A stretch of 64,000 bases of DNA, from NCBI GenBank assembly GCA_004553595.1, contig SFKZ01000001.1:248001-312000 (forward strand), read 5' to 3'. Origin of the DNA: Methanobrevibacter ruminantium (GTDB taxonomy: Archaea > Methanobacteriota > Methanobacteria > Methanobacteriales > Methanobacteriaceae). The notes under the pieces were generated by a model. It saw only the letters and a program-made list of their open reading frames with translations, did no database searches and had not been told where the DNA came from. Below, piece by piece: positions 1 to 9,775 of the stretch; within the stretch, counting starts at the first letter, position 1, and every line of letters starts with the position of its first letter. A program made the translations under genes and the position numbers.

Positions 1-443
1 ATACAGTTAAAATCATCCATATGAACCAAAAGATACGCCCTTTTGGAATCCTTTGGTAAATCCTAATATTGATTTAATGATGTATTCCATTGAGAAGGAG
101 TCAATCACGTTTGCATTAATGCCCAAATTAATCAGTATGTATGAGAAAAGGACCAGAACAATTGCCAAGAAGATATAGGGTATAAAGATTCTATTGAATT
201 TCTTCTTTATGAAGTTTGATAAGGAATAATCTTTATTGACCAGCAAGGCACCACTTATCATAACAAAGATTGGGATGCAAAATTGCCTAAATTGATTTAA
301 AGTTAACAAAAAGACCCAATCAAAATTATATATGGAAATTACATTAATTTTTGTGATGAAATTGGTAGTCATAGGCATGTTATAATCCCAAATATTGCCA
401 AAGCTCTCAAAGCATCATAATAGAAAATCCTCTTTTTATTCAT
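1..443 (-). pseudogene. acyltransferase 3 family protein, frameshifted, cut by window edge
   Basis: This is a membrane O-acyltransferase of the acyltransferase-3 (OafA/WecH-like) family, which would acylate a surface glycan or polyol. The ATG at 443 opens with MNKKRIFYYDALRALAIFGI, the family's N-terminal signature, but the frame stops at once. The homologous reading resumes one frame over at about 374, where a single missing A would restore the conserved His codon of the ITC-H motif. A second break lies in the AAAAGGG run near 37-44. One added base there restores RIFWFIWMILTV, which matches WFIYMLIGVY of the intact paralogue at 4168-5247. The rest lies beyond base 1. It is either a decayed gene or a sequence with two base-call errors. 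It is the last gene seen in the minus-strand surface-polymer cluster. Confidence 0.8.
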
Positions 444-565
444 ATTATTCCAAGGTGTCTTTGATTGTTATTTTTTATTGGTTGTTGTTCTACATATTTT
501 TTTCTTTTTTTTACATTTATTTTATTTGTTTTTTCATTTTTTTAGGATTTTTTTCTTTTTTTACA

Positions 566-2746
566 TTAATTTTTTGAGGCATCGATTAGGATACCCTTTT
601 GACCGACATAATCTCCCATACCATTAATAGCTATTTTTTCCAAGTCCACTACACTATAATCTATCTTTTCAATAGAGTAATCTTTTCCTTCAATAAGTGT
701 TTCATCCCCATCCTTAACAGTTAAATGGTCTCCATCAAGTTTTGCTTTGGTTTTCTTCATGTTTTTCTTAATTTCAAAATTAACGAATTTGGTTCCATGG
801 TATATGCCCAGTCCCTTTATTTCGCACTTGGCAGTACCAATTGATAGGTTGTCATGATATTTTACTTCAAAATCAAGGCCTTTAATAAGTTTTTTACCAT
901 CAAAGCTTACTTTAATCTTTGGAATTCCTATTGCTTTACCGGTATAAGGACGATCTTCAACTCCTTCCACTATTGCATCGTTGATGTCATGTTTTCCAGC
1001 CCTTTCGCTGAATATGTTTGTATCATAAACATATTCTATGAATCTTTCGGTGTTCTTTCCATCATGGAATTCGACTATATCATTGTATTTTTCAATGTTT
1101 TCCTCGCTATGATTTCCATAATAATTCTTTGAAATCAATTCCCCAAGGCTTTCATAATCATATGCAATGTCTGCAAATGCATTATCATCATTCAATTTCA
1201 AATCTATACCTAGATTTTCAAGGCACATTTCCTTTTCCATCCAAGCGAAAATTACATTGGCTCCTCTATAGAATGCGTCGTATGAGATTGAGGAGTAATC
1301 GGTTATTAGCAAACGGGTGTTTTTCAATAATTCATCATAACTGTACTCAGTTGGCATATATTTATCCAAATCAGTTTCTCCAAAGATTGCATTCACTAAA
1401 GGGTGAGGAATGAATACTATCTTATCTTTTAAATCATCAGGCACACATTCAATGATATTTTTTGAAAAATTATAGTATGTTGAATTTAGAGTGTCATCTC
1501 TTATGGTAGAATATTCGAAGTTTCTTGAGGTTGGCATGATGAGAATCTTATCGGCATCATCATTTTGAATGGAATGATCAAATTTAGGAAGTCCACATTT
1601 AATCAAATCTTGCCTATCAAAATTTCCATCTTCTATAAAATGATTTGCCTCGGTTTCAGATGAAACAACCACATAGGAATTATCACCGAATCCTCCACCT
1701 TTTTCAAAGTCCCATCTACCTTTTAGGGAATATGCGTACATGACTCCATGTTGTAGGAAAATGTAGTAATAATCCTTCCAGTACTGTCTTTTGCGTGTCA
1801 ATGCATTATATGTTGTCAGATCAATCACATGGTTTATTGATTCTGTAGTAATGAATGCTTTTGCATTAAAGTACTCATAGTAATGTTTTTTGGAATATTT
1901 CTCGATTAGGTTCTTCCTATACTTTTCAGGAACTTCCTTTTGAAATTCGCTGTCTTTGCTAAGTATGAAATAGACATTTTCCCAGCCATCATCAATCAAT
2001 CTTTCATAAACATATTTTGCACTCTCTTCGTATTTTCCACAAAACTTTTCATAAAGCAATATTGAAGGTGTATTTTTACCTTTCTTCAAATCAGCCATAT
2101 ATTCCTTATATGCTGATTTTATCTTTTTTTGCTCTCCAATATCATCTGTCACATTTATTTCCCTATATGCCAATGATAAGAATCCCTTCCAGGTTTCATA
2201 CAAGAATATGCTATGGTTTTCAAAGTAAATCAAATCGCTGTAATATAGGTCATGGTCTCTATGTTCATCATAAATGCCGAACTTTTTCAAGAGCTTGTTT
2301 TTTCCCCTTTTATAGATACTTTTCATTGAAAGGAATTTCTTTTTATAGCTGAATCCATTTTCATCAATGTATTCTATATATACGCCAGCGGAACGGCCGG
2401 AAATGTTTATGCTGTTGTATGGTATTTCCACCAGGTATTTGTTTTCAGATTTTTTTGTAAACTCGTAATTATTGTAACCCAAATTGACATGGTATTTGCT
2501 TAAGTCGTAATTTTGAAATTTTTTGCTTAAAACGGTAAACTCTATAATGACCTTATCTTCTTTCATGAAGATGGATAGGGCCTTAGGTTGAAAATCAAAT
2601 ATTCTATTGTAAACATTTTGATTAGCCTTTAATACAACATTAGGTTTCCCATTTTTAAAAAGAGCATTATATTCTTTACTTTTCCTAACTGAAAAACCTT
2701 CTTCCAATTCATATTCCTTATAATCAATTGAATTCACTTCATCCAT
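566..2746 (-). CDS. TagF/TagB-like CDP-glycerol glycerophosphotransferase with C-terminal YTGK-type repeats
   Basis: This 726-residue protein is predicted to transfer glycerol phosphate (or another polyol phosphate) from a CDP-linked donor onto a growing surface polymer on the cytoplasmic membrane side. The N-terminal ~150 residues are a beta-rich domain. The Glyphos_transf domain follows, with FLQHGVMYAYSLKGRW in mid-protein, the donor-site-like LIMPTSR, then IPHPL and LITDYSSISYDAFYRG. From about residue 590 to the end there are two repeats: a clear one (YTGKAIGIPKIKV ... GLDFEVKYHDN ... IGTAKCEIKG) and a degenerate one. This repeat type is familiar from bacterial cell-surface proteins, so finding it behind a glycerophosphotransferase is odd. 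The ATG at 2746 follows a GTGATG-type ribosome binding site. A downstream neighbour in the cluster is a broken acyltransferase. The exact substrate is not known. Confidence 0.8.
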   Translation of the reverse strand: MDEVNSIDYKEYELEEGFSVRKSKEYNALFKNGKPNVVLKANQNVYNRIFDFQPKALSIFMKEDKVIIEFTVLSKKFQNYDLSKYHVNLGYNNYEFTKKSENKYLVEIPYNSINISGRSAGVYIEYIDENGFSYKKKFLSMKSIYKRGKNKLLKKFGIYDEHRDHDLYYSDLIYFENHSIFLYETWKGFLSLAYREINVTDDIGEQKKIKSAYKEYMADLKKGKNTPSILLYEKFCGKYEESAKYVYERLIDDGWENVYFILSKDSEFQKEVPEKYRKNLIEKYSKKHYYEYFNAKAFITTESINHVIDLTTYNALTRKRQYWKDYYYIFLQHGVMYAYSLKGRWDFEKGGGFGDNSYVVVSSETEANHFIEDGNFDRQDLIKCGLPKFDHSIQNDDADKILIMPTSRNFEYSTIRDDTLNSTYYNFSKNIIECVPDDLKDKIVFIPHPLVNAIFGETDLDKYMPTEYSYDELLKNTRLLITDYSSISYDAFYRGANVIFAWMEKEMCLENLGIDLKLNDDNAFADIAYDYESLGELISKNYYGNHSEENIEKYNDIVEFHDGKNTERFIEYVYDTNIFSERAGKHDINDAIVEGVEDRPYTGKAIGIPKIKVSFDGKKLIKGLDFEVKYHDNLSIGTAKCEIKGLGIYHGTKFVNFEIKKNMKKTKAKLDGDHLTVKDGDETLIEGKDYSIEKIDYSVVDLEKIAINGMGDYVGQKGILIDASKN

Positions 2747-2835
2747 TCTATCATCACTGAAATTTTATTTATTTAACGGATTAATTCTTTTAATCATCAT
2801 TTTTTTCTTTTTGCCTTGATTTAAGGTATTAAGCA

Positions 2836-4056
2836 TTAATTTCCATTTCTTATTAACTCAATTATGGTTTTAGATGCTATTCCTTTATCAAATTCATTAT
2901 ACTTGTTTTGGAAATCATCATACTTTTGACCATATTTTAATTCATAATCTTCCACTTTTAGTTTTTTGATTTCTTCAATGAGTTTTTCTGTACTTTTAAC
3001 AATAGGTCCTGGAACCTCTTCAAACATATCGAAATAGAAATCCCTCAAGCTGTCTTTGTAATGCTCCAAGTCATATGCGAAAAACATCATAGGTCTTCTA
3101 AGTATGGCATAGTCAAACATAACAGAGGAATAGTCTGTAATTAAAACATCGGAAATCAAATACAGCTCTTGAATGTCCCACTCTGCATCACATTCTATTA
3201 CAAAGTCATCATATTTTTTCCAGTCTATGTTTTCCTTGACAAGATAGTGATATTTAACTATAAGGGAATATTCATCGGATAATGCTTCTTTCATGGCATC
3301 GAAATCCATTTCGGTTGCAAACTTATATTCTCCCTTTTGATAGTATTCATTGTCTCTCCAAGTTGGTGCATAAAGAATTAGTTTCTTGTCCTTTGGAAGA
3401 TTGAATTTGCTTTTTATTTTATCTATATAATCGGCATTGTTGTTATTTATCAAAATGTCATTGCGAGGATATCCGATTTCAAGCATTTCTCCATTAAAGG
3501 CAAATGCCCTTTTGAATATCTCGCTTGAATAGCTATTTTGTGAAATCAGATATTGCCAGTCGGCACTGTTTTTTATAAATTCGTCATGGTACTTTTCAAT
3601 GTCCTGATTTCCACTCATGTCTATATAATCCATATCAAGTCCCAGTTTCTTAAGAGGAGTGCCGTGCCATGTTTGAATGTATTTTGTCTTCTTATTTTTC
3701 TTGAGATAGTAAAGGTGTCTGGAATCAAATACCCAGGCACCACTTACAATCGCATAGTATAAAAACTTGAAATATGATCTTTTAACCTTGATTCCATTTC
3801 CAGGTATTTTTTGTGCTTCTGGATGCATGAAGACCCATACACACTTGAGTTCATTCTCTAAACCCTGATTTAGGATTTCTTCATAAACATATCTTGGATT
3901 TCCAGTATAATTACGGCCATTGCTAGATTCAAAGAGGATAATATTGTCTTTTGGACTAAGAACATGAGTTCCTATGTGGTATAATGCTCGTGCACTATAT
4001 TTGGCACAAGTTAGTATTATGAATTTTAAGTCTTTGATTAAAGTTTTCTTATCCAT
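2836..4056 (-). CDS. TagB-like CDP-glycerol glycerophosphotransferase
   Basis: This is a second Glyphos_transf enzyme, expected to add a glycerol-phosphate unit (priming or chain extension) at the inner membrane face. Visible motifs are the basic amphipathic N-terminus, WVFDSRH, IQTWHGTPLKKLG (the HGT motif of TagB/TagF enzymes), ILYAPTWRDN, VKYHYLV and LITDYSSVMFDYAILRRP. Its length of about 406 residues fits a single-domain TagB-like protein. I place the start at 4056 because GAGAGG lies six to seven bases upstream. An in-frame ATG at 4107 would add 17 residues but has no comparable ribosome binding site. It sits in the co-directional minus-strand cluster between the acyltransferase and the longer TagF-like protein. 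Confidence 0.82.
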   Translation of the reverse strand: MDKKTLIKDLKFIILTCAKYSARALYHIGTHVLSPKDNIILFESSNGRNYTGNPRYVYEEILNQGLENELKCVWVFMHPEAQKIPGNGIKVKRSYFKFLYYAIVSGAWVFDSRHLYYLKKNKKTKYIQTWHGTPLKKLGLDMDYIDMSGNQDIEKYHDEFIKNSADWQYLISQNSYSSEIFKRAFAFNGEMLEIGYPRNDILINNNNADYIDKIKSKFNLPKDKKLILYAPTWRDNEYYQKGEYKFATEMDFDAMKEALSDEYSLIVKYHYLVKENIDWKKYDDFVIECDAEWDIQELYLISDVLITDYSSVMFDYAILRRPMMFFAYDLEHYKDSLRDFYFDMFEEVPGPIVKSTEKLIEEIKKLKVEDYELKYGQKYDDFQNKYNEFDKGIASKTIIELIRNGN

Positions 4057-4167
4057 TCTATCCTCTCTTTTTTTAATAAATTCATTCCTAATTTTAATCA
4101 GATTCAAATAATTTTTTTAGTTTATTTTTTTGCTGGTTGGTCAAATATTTAATATTTTTTTAATTTA

Positions 4168-5247
4168 TTAATGTGCACCACTTACCTCTTTTAAATAAGG
4201 TATTTTACTTAAAACATATATTATAAGCCAACTGAAGAATACAACTATAATCCATACCAAAGGCATTATGACAGGTTTTGCAGTGTAAATAGGGAACATG
4301 TTGTTACTTACCCACCTTATTCCATAGACTACAAAATAGTGGACCAGATACATACCATAGCTGCAGACGCTTAATGAATATATTATTTTAGACATGAATG
4401 TATCCTTGAAGAATGAATAGGCCTTGTTTCTGAAAGTGCCTTTATGTTTTGAACAATATTTAGCATAGTATTCAATCATCAGGAATACGCCGGTAGCTTG
4501 AAGTGCAACAACAAGGGTTTCATAGTGATAGTATTTCAATGCACCATCATCGAAAATTCCAATTTTGTAATGGGTTAGGGTAAAGTGTAAGTTTATGAGC
4601 GTAAAGACTATAAACAATATCAAGCCTAGCCATATCATATGCTTGTCACTTAATTTGAATTCCTTATTGGTTAAATAATAACACAGTACGATAAACCCAA
4701 CATAACCCGCGAAATAGCTTAATTCCAATGCATGGAAAGGGTATAATCCGAATGTATTCAAAGTAATTGTGATTAGCCATAATATCAGGAAATATTCAAC
4801 TCCTTTCATTTTATATTCTCTAATAAATGAGTTGATAATAGGGAGAAACAAATAAACTCCTATCAACATATAAATGAACCAGTACTGTCTGTCAAGGAAC
4901 AATGTCAGATAAGGTGTTGGATCGTTGTTGACTATTATTTTATAGATAGGAAGAAGCAAGGCCCAAAATATGAAGGGAATCAAAATTCTTGTAAATCTTC
5001 TCTTTAGGAAGTCTGGCAGGTCATATTCTCTGTTCAATAGCAGTGAACCGCTTATCATTAAAAACAATGGGACTCCCATAACTCCCAATTCAATAAATAC
5101 TCCCACAGATAACCAACCTAATGATCCTGATGGGCGAATTTGGCAAAATTCTCTTATAATATGGCATAATATAACCAATATGATGGCCAAAGCCCTAACT
5201 TCATCTAGATAGAATATTCTGTTTCTGCCATTAATGTTTTTTATCAT
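4168..5247 (-). CDS. acyltransferase 3 family integral membrane protein
   Basis: This 359-residue multi-spanning membrane protein belongs to the acyltransferase-3 family, whose members transfer acyl groups (often acetyl) to cell-surface sugars or polymers. The N-terminus shows FYLDEVRALAIILVILCHII, with the family's Arg and conserved His, then VPLFLMISGSLLLNREYDL, LKRRFTRILIPFIFWALL and QYWFIYMLIGVYLFLPI. About ten hydrophobic segments can be seen. The ATG at 5247 has AGGTAG a few bases upstream. It lies in the middle of the surface-polymer cluster, so decoration of that polymer is the natural inference. The broken gene at 1-443 is its paralogue. Confidence 0.85.
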   Translation of the reverse strand: MIKNINGRNRIFYLDEVRALAIILVILCHIIREFCQIRPSGSLGWLSVGVFIELGVMGVPLFLMISGSLLLNREYDLPDFLKRRFTRILIPFIFWALLLPIYKIIVNNDPTPYLTLFLDRQYWFIYMLIGVYLFLPIINSFIREYKMKGVEYFLILWLITITLNTFGLYPFHALELSYFAGYVGFIVLCYYLTNKEFKLSDKHMIWLGLILFIVFTLINLHFTLTHYKIGIFDDGALKYYHYETLVVALQATGVFLMIEYYAKYCSKHKGTFRNKAYSFFKDTFMSKIIYSLSVCSYGMYLVHYFVVYGIRWVSNNMFPIYTAKPVIMPLVWIIVVFFSWLIIYVLSKIPYLKEVSGAH

Positions 5248-5288
5248 ATTTCTACCTTTTGGATTATTTGGGTATTTTTCAATATTGA

Positions 5289-6056
5289 TTAGCCTTCAAG
5301 TTCCTTGACGAGCAATTGGGCATTTTTCCAATCGGTGTGATCATCTATTTCAGTCCATTTCAGTCCATTTGTCAATACAAAGTCAATGGTTTTGATAAGA
5401 CTCAAATCCTTATATGCAAAATCATAATAATTTTGAGGGTTGTCTTCAATCAATCCCTCTAAAATTCTATTGAATTCTGCAACGTCATCAGCCTTTACTT
5501 TAGAAACACCAATAAATTCTCCTGTTGAAGATGGAATATCCAGTCCTTTTCCAATTGAATTGATTTTACCGTTAGCTATTGTTTTGCCTTCATTGAAAGA
5601 TTCATCATCAATAATTAATTTAAATGATTCTTCATTAAGCTCCTTAAAGTTATCAATTATCATTCCAGTGTTAATGGATTTGGCCAATATTTTTATGATT
5701 TCAGGGTCCACTACATTATCACCGTTAACTAAAATGAAGTCATCTAAATCATATTCTTCAATATATTTGCTTGCAAGATAAGTTGATACGGAAGTGTTGG
5801 TGACATCAAACTTTTCGTTTATAACGGTTTTTATTTCAATGTCATACTTTTCCTCCAATTCAGGGCATAAATCAATGACCTTGTCTTTATTATATCCAAC
5901 AACTACTATGAATTTACTTATTCCTGCATCAATGCAGTTTTTAATCATTCTTTCAACTAAAGTCATGCCGTTAATTTTTAGCAAAGCTTTTGGAATGTCT
6001 TTTGTAAGTGGCATTAATCTTGTACCCATTCCTGCTGCCAATATCACACCAATCAT
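5289..6056 (-). CDS. LicC-like nucleotidyltransferase
   Basis: This nucleotidyltransferase has the sugar-nucleotide fold and probably makes an NDP- or CDP-activated head group for the surface polymer. The N-terminal signature VILAAGMGTRLMPLTKDIPK holds the nucleotide-binding GxGTR and the catalytic Lys, followed by ALLKINGMTLVERMI and ILVNGDNVVDPE (metal-binding Asp). The C-terminal KWTEIDDHTDWKNAQ resembles choline-phosphate cytidylyltransferases of the LicC type. The length of 255 residues is usual for the group. GAGGA lies just upstream of the ATG. No TagD-type (HxGH) glycerol-3-phosphate cytidylyltransferase is seen in the window, so this enzyme may supply the CDP donor for its glycerophosphotransferase neighbours. 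That is an inference from context. Confidence 0.78.
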   Translation of the reverse strand: MIGVILAAGMGTRLMPLTKDIPKALLKINGMTLVERMIKNCIDAGISKFIVVVGYNKDKVIDLCPELEEKYDIEIKTVINEKFDVTNTSVSTYLASKYIEEYDLDDFILVNGDNVVDPEIIKILAKSINTGMIIDNFKELNEESFKLIIDDESFNEGKTIANGKINSIGKGLDIPSSTGEFIGVSKVKADDVAEFNRILEGLIEDNPQNYYDFAYKDLSLIKTIDFVLTNGLKWTEIDDHTDWKNAQLLVKELEG

Positions 6057-6091
6057 TTTATTCCTCTTTTAAGTAATTATATTTTTTATTT

Positions 6092-8693
6092 TCAATGTTT
6101 TAAAATCCAATCATAAACACGCTTACAATTGTTTTTATCAGTATATTTAAAGAACTTATCAACCTTATCAATATATTCCTCTTCCATTTTGCAATCGTTT
6201 TCGATATATTCAATGGTTTTATCAATCAACTCTTCTTCATCTTTCTCAATGGCACCAAAAGTACTTTTGTCGTCATCGATTAAGGCATCTCCTTCAAAGT
6301 GGTAATCACTTCCATATTGGTAATAGATTATAGGCTTTTTAAGGTATGCGAAATCAAAATTGACAGAGGAATAGTCAGTAATCATTAAGGCAGATTCACA
6401 TAAGATGTCATGGAATCTTCTATATGTATCAACTTCCACGTTGTCTGTATTGAACAAATGCAAAAATCTCATTGAATTTGGATGAGGCTTAAAAACAATT
6501 TTATAGCCCTTTTCATTGGCAGATTCTATCAATCTCTCATCATTCAATAGATTATTCCATCTCATAAAGTATTCAGAACTTAATAAATCCTCGTATGATC
6601 ACGATTTCCTTTTTAAGGTTTTCATTTGTCAAATTGTCAAATCTTGGGAAACCCAATTCCTGAATGATTTCCTCATCATAATTGTATGTTTTGACAAATG
6701 CCTCCTGATCCAGGTCTGAAACTGTCAATATGAGTGAAAAGTTAATGTCATACTTTCTAAGCCAACTTCGCATGTCATACTTTCCTACACCATGTTGAAG
6801 GAAATAAATCGGTGGAGAGGAAATTCCTTGAACCAATTTTAGATTTAGGTCTGCAAATGGATTCAAATGATTTTTATAACCTTGTGAAGAGATTACCTTT
6901 TCTGCAAACATATAGATGAATTTATGTTTGAATGAACCGAAATTAAGAATTTTACTTCCATATTCCTTTTTAAGCTTTTTAAATTCATTGCAGTCTTTTT
7001 CCAATGCGAAATATTTTGAAATTCCATCATTTTGATTTGCAGCATATCTGAACAAATGCTCTCCATTGTCTCCTGTATTGTCTCTTCTATCCATGAATAA
7101 ATAGATTTTTTTGTTTTTCATTATTGGCCTTGATAGCAAGTACAATAATCTGTAGGAAATTGATTTTGCCCAGTATTTCGGTCTTGTGATAAGCATGGAT
7201 TTTATAGATGTCAATTCATAACGCAAGGCCTTTTTAGCACTATACGGCATAATAAGGAAAGAGTTGTTAACAGCAGCCAATATTTGTGAATTTCTAATGT
7301 AGTAATGGCTGAATCTTGATATTTCTGCAAATTTCCTAAATGTGATATTGTTTTTCATAACCACTTTATTGCCATCCTCATCAAGAATCATATGGAAATT
7401 AATTTTGGTTTCCCCTTTTTTGTCAATAGGGATCTTGAATTCGAAACCATAGTCAAATCTCCAGTCAATGCCTAGCAATCTTCTTGTTTCACGAGGTGTT
7501 TTTGGATATTCAACATATTTTCCAATAAACCTTTCTTTTTTACTATTATGAACTTTAATTGCTTCTATGCTTAATACATCCTTTTTGCAAGAGCTGACAT
7601 AATTTCCGCATAAGTTTAAAAATCCATCTTTAAGTTCTATAATGTCAAAGAATATTCTATGTTTTTCAAGTCTATTGATTGTGTAATTTCCTGTTTTCAA
7701 GCAAGTATAGTTTTCTTCATCCTTTTCTATACGAAAATCCTTTCTATTTTTTAAGTAAACCAGGAAATCACCAAAATAATCTATTTTTGAACCGATTATT
7801 TGAGGATGTGTAAGAATATCTTCTTCAATGTAATCTAAAATATCGTATAGGCTTTCCCAAAATTCGTCAGTTTCTTCATTTGACCAATTTCTAGGCAAAT
7901 CCTTCACGCCTTCAAATGACTTTAGGCTATATGTAATTATGCACTGAATGAATTTAGGAACAACACCATCTTTTTCTAACGCATAGTCGATAAGTTCCCT
8001 TAAACATTTTAATCTGTAGACATAAAATTCCTTTTTGTCCTTTGCAGTGTTTGTCAATGATTTATCATTGGCCCTTCTAAAGAAGTATGCAGCATCTTTG
8101 ACCAAGCCTATTTTCTTGGTTTTAAGCAGAAGCTTATTGATGAAGATCAAATCTTCATTGTAGGATAATTCTTCATTGAATCTTAAATCACCTATTGAAT
8201 CAGCTTTAATAAAGGAAGAACTTACGGATGATTGAATAGATTCATAGTTTTTATTCAAGTCCATTAATCTGTTTCTTGAATCCTCTTTCAAATTGAATTT
8301 ATAGTTTAGTTCATGGTTGTATTCACTAAAAAAGAGTATGGGTATGGCAACAACATCAAGGGCTTCGTTGTTTTCAAAGAATTTGTTCACAGATTTTAAA
8401 GCATTGGATGATAGTTTATCGTCACTATCGAGAAAGGTGATGTATTCTCCTTTAGCAAGTTCCATACCATAGTTTCTTGCTGAACCCACTCCCTTGTTTT
8501 CCTGAGAATAAACTTTGATTCGATTGTCTTTTTCTTCATATTCCTTTAATACACTTAAAGAATTGTCAGCAGAACCGTCATTAATACAGATTATTTCCAT
8601 ATCCTTATATGTTTGGCTTATGACACTGTCTAAGCATTCCTTAAGATATTTACTAGAATTGTAAACAGGAATGATTACTGAAAATTTAACCAT
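6092..8693 (-). pseudogene. GT2 glycosyltransferase / glycerophosphotransferase fusion, frame broken
   Basis: This was a two-domain polymer-synthesis enzyme. The intact upstream part (8693 to 6573) begins with a GT2 glycosyltransferase (FSVIIPVYNSSKYLKECLDS, ICINDGSADNS, ITFLDSDD). A middle domain of unknown function follows, then a TagB-like domain (IYFLQHGVGKYDMRSW). The frame stops at 6573. The remaining Glyphos_transf half (FKPHPNS, LMITDYSSVNFDFAYLKKP) continues one frame over from about 6592 to 6092. At the join the sequence goes from EIVII straight to EDLLSSEYF, so the P-T-W-R motif of the intact paralogues is absent. An 11-base deletion explains both the loss and the shift. The ATG at 8693 has GGAG upstream. 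The first half could still yield a functional GT2 protein. Confidence 0.85.
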
Positions 8694-8720
8694 ATAATTT
8701 CTCCTTCTTTAAACTAAACT

Positions 8721-9689
8721 TTATTCTATTTTTTCCCATAAGCTATTAAAAGCTATTGTTGGTTTTATTTGTCTAACAATAACATCATAAACGAAATTGA
8801 CTGTCACGCTTTCAATATTGTTTTTGTCGCAAATGTCCTTTATGGCCATAATTGAATTTTTGCCTTCAAAAACTATTCCGCTTGCCTTTTCATCCACTAT
8901 AAGTCTTTGACCATATAGCATACCTAGGGTATGATTTCTACTTTCCAGAGATGTTGAAGTCATTACCAAATCTCCAAATCCGCAATACTCTCCAGCAGTG
9001 GATTCCTGGCCTCCTATTTTTCTTAGAATATTTTTAGTGTCATCAAAGCCTTTTGTCAAAACAGCAAATCTTGCATTTTCATTGATATTCATTCCTTCAC
9101 AGATTCCATTAGCTATTGCATTGATGTTTTTAACGACACCGCAAATTTCAAGACCTATCACATCATCAATGATTTTTACCTTAAACTGTGGAGTTGCCAA
9201 TATGGATTTAACTCTTTTACAATTTTCCCTGTTTTTTGAAGCAATGTTTGATACTGTTGCAAGGTTCAAGACTATTTCAGATGCAAAATTAGGTCCTGAT
9301 AATGCCACATAGTTATCATTGAAGTATTCCTCTATGATTTTTCCCATGGTTTTCAATGAAGGATATTCTATTCCCTTTGCGGTTGTAACAAGGATAACCT
9401 CATCTCTAACTAATCCTTTTAGACTTTCCAGACTTGCTCTAAAGGCAGATGAGGGGATTGCTAAGAATATGATAGTGCAATCTTTCAAATCATTTAAGTC
9501 GGTAGTTGCAATTATATTGTCCTTCAATTTTGTATTGGGATAATACTCACTGTTGTATCCTGTTTCATTTATGGCATCTTTTATCTTTTCTCTCCTTAAA
9601 TGCAAGTAAACCTCTTCAACATTTTCAGAAATTGTTTGAGCCAAGGCAGTTCCTAAACTTCCAGCTCCCATAACACCTACTTTTTCCAT
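8721..9689 (-). CDS. gpsA: glycerol-3-phosphate dehydrogenase (NAD(P)+), bacterial type
   Basis: This enzyme reduces dihydroxyacetone phosphate to sn-glycerol-3-phosphate in the cytoplasm. Visible are the Rossmann motif VGVMGAGSLGTALAQ, VTTAKGIE, LSGPNFASEI, the catalytic-Lys segment GVVKNINAIANG, and GFGDLVMTSTS with the following SRNHTLG. Its 322 residues match the bacterial family. Archaeal lipids are built on sn-glycerol-1-phosphate made by an unrelated enzyme, so a bacterial-type GpsA is not needed for membranes here. As the most upstream gene of a run of glycerophosphotransferases, it most likely feeds CDP-glycerol-type polymer synthesis. AGGTGA precedes the ATG by four bases. Transfer from bacteria is likely but untested. 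Confidence 0.9.
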   Translation of the reverse strand: MEKVGVMGAGSLGTALAQTISENVEEVYLHLRREKIKDAINETGYNSEYYPNTKLKDNIIATTDLNDLKDCTIIFLAIPSSAFRASLESLKGLVRDEVILVTTAKGIEYPSLKTMGKIIEEYFNDNYVALSGPNFASEIVLNLATVSNIASKNRENCKRVKSILATPQFKVKIIDDVIGLEICGVVKNINAIANGICEGMNINENARFAVLTKGFDDTKNILRKIGGQESTAGEYCGFGDLVMTSTSLESRNHTLGMLYGQRLIVDEKASGIVFEGKNSIMAIKDICDKNNIESVTVNFVYDVIVRQIKPTIAFNSLWEKIE

Positions 9690-9775
9690 GATTTCACCTT
9701 AAATATCATAGATATTAAAATAATTAATTAAATTCAATGCCAATAATCTTTTAACAATTTAATTAAAACTTAATT

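Noticed and set aside
395..577. Phe-rich open frame opposite the broken acyltransferase
   Set aside because: Low-complexity translation of a T-rich stretch that overlaps the N-terminus of the real gene on the other strand.
6092..6565. Separate short glycerophosphotransferase gene starting at 6565
   Set aside because: It lacks the N-terminal half of the domain and a ribosome site. The upstream gene supplies the missing half in another frame.
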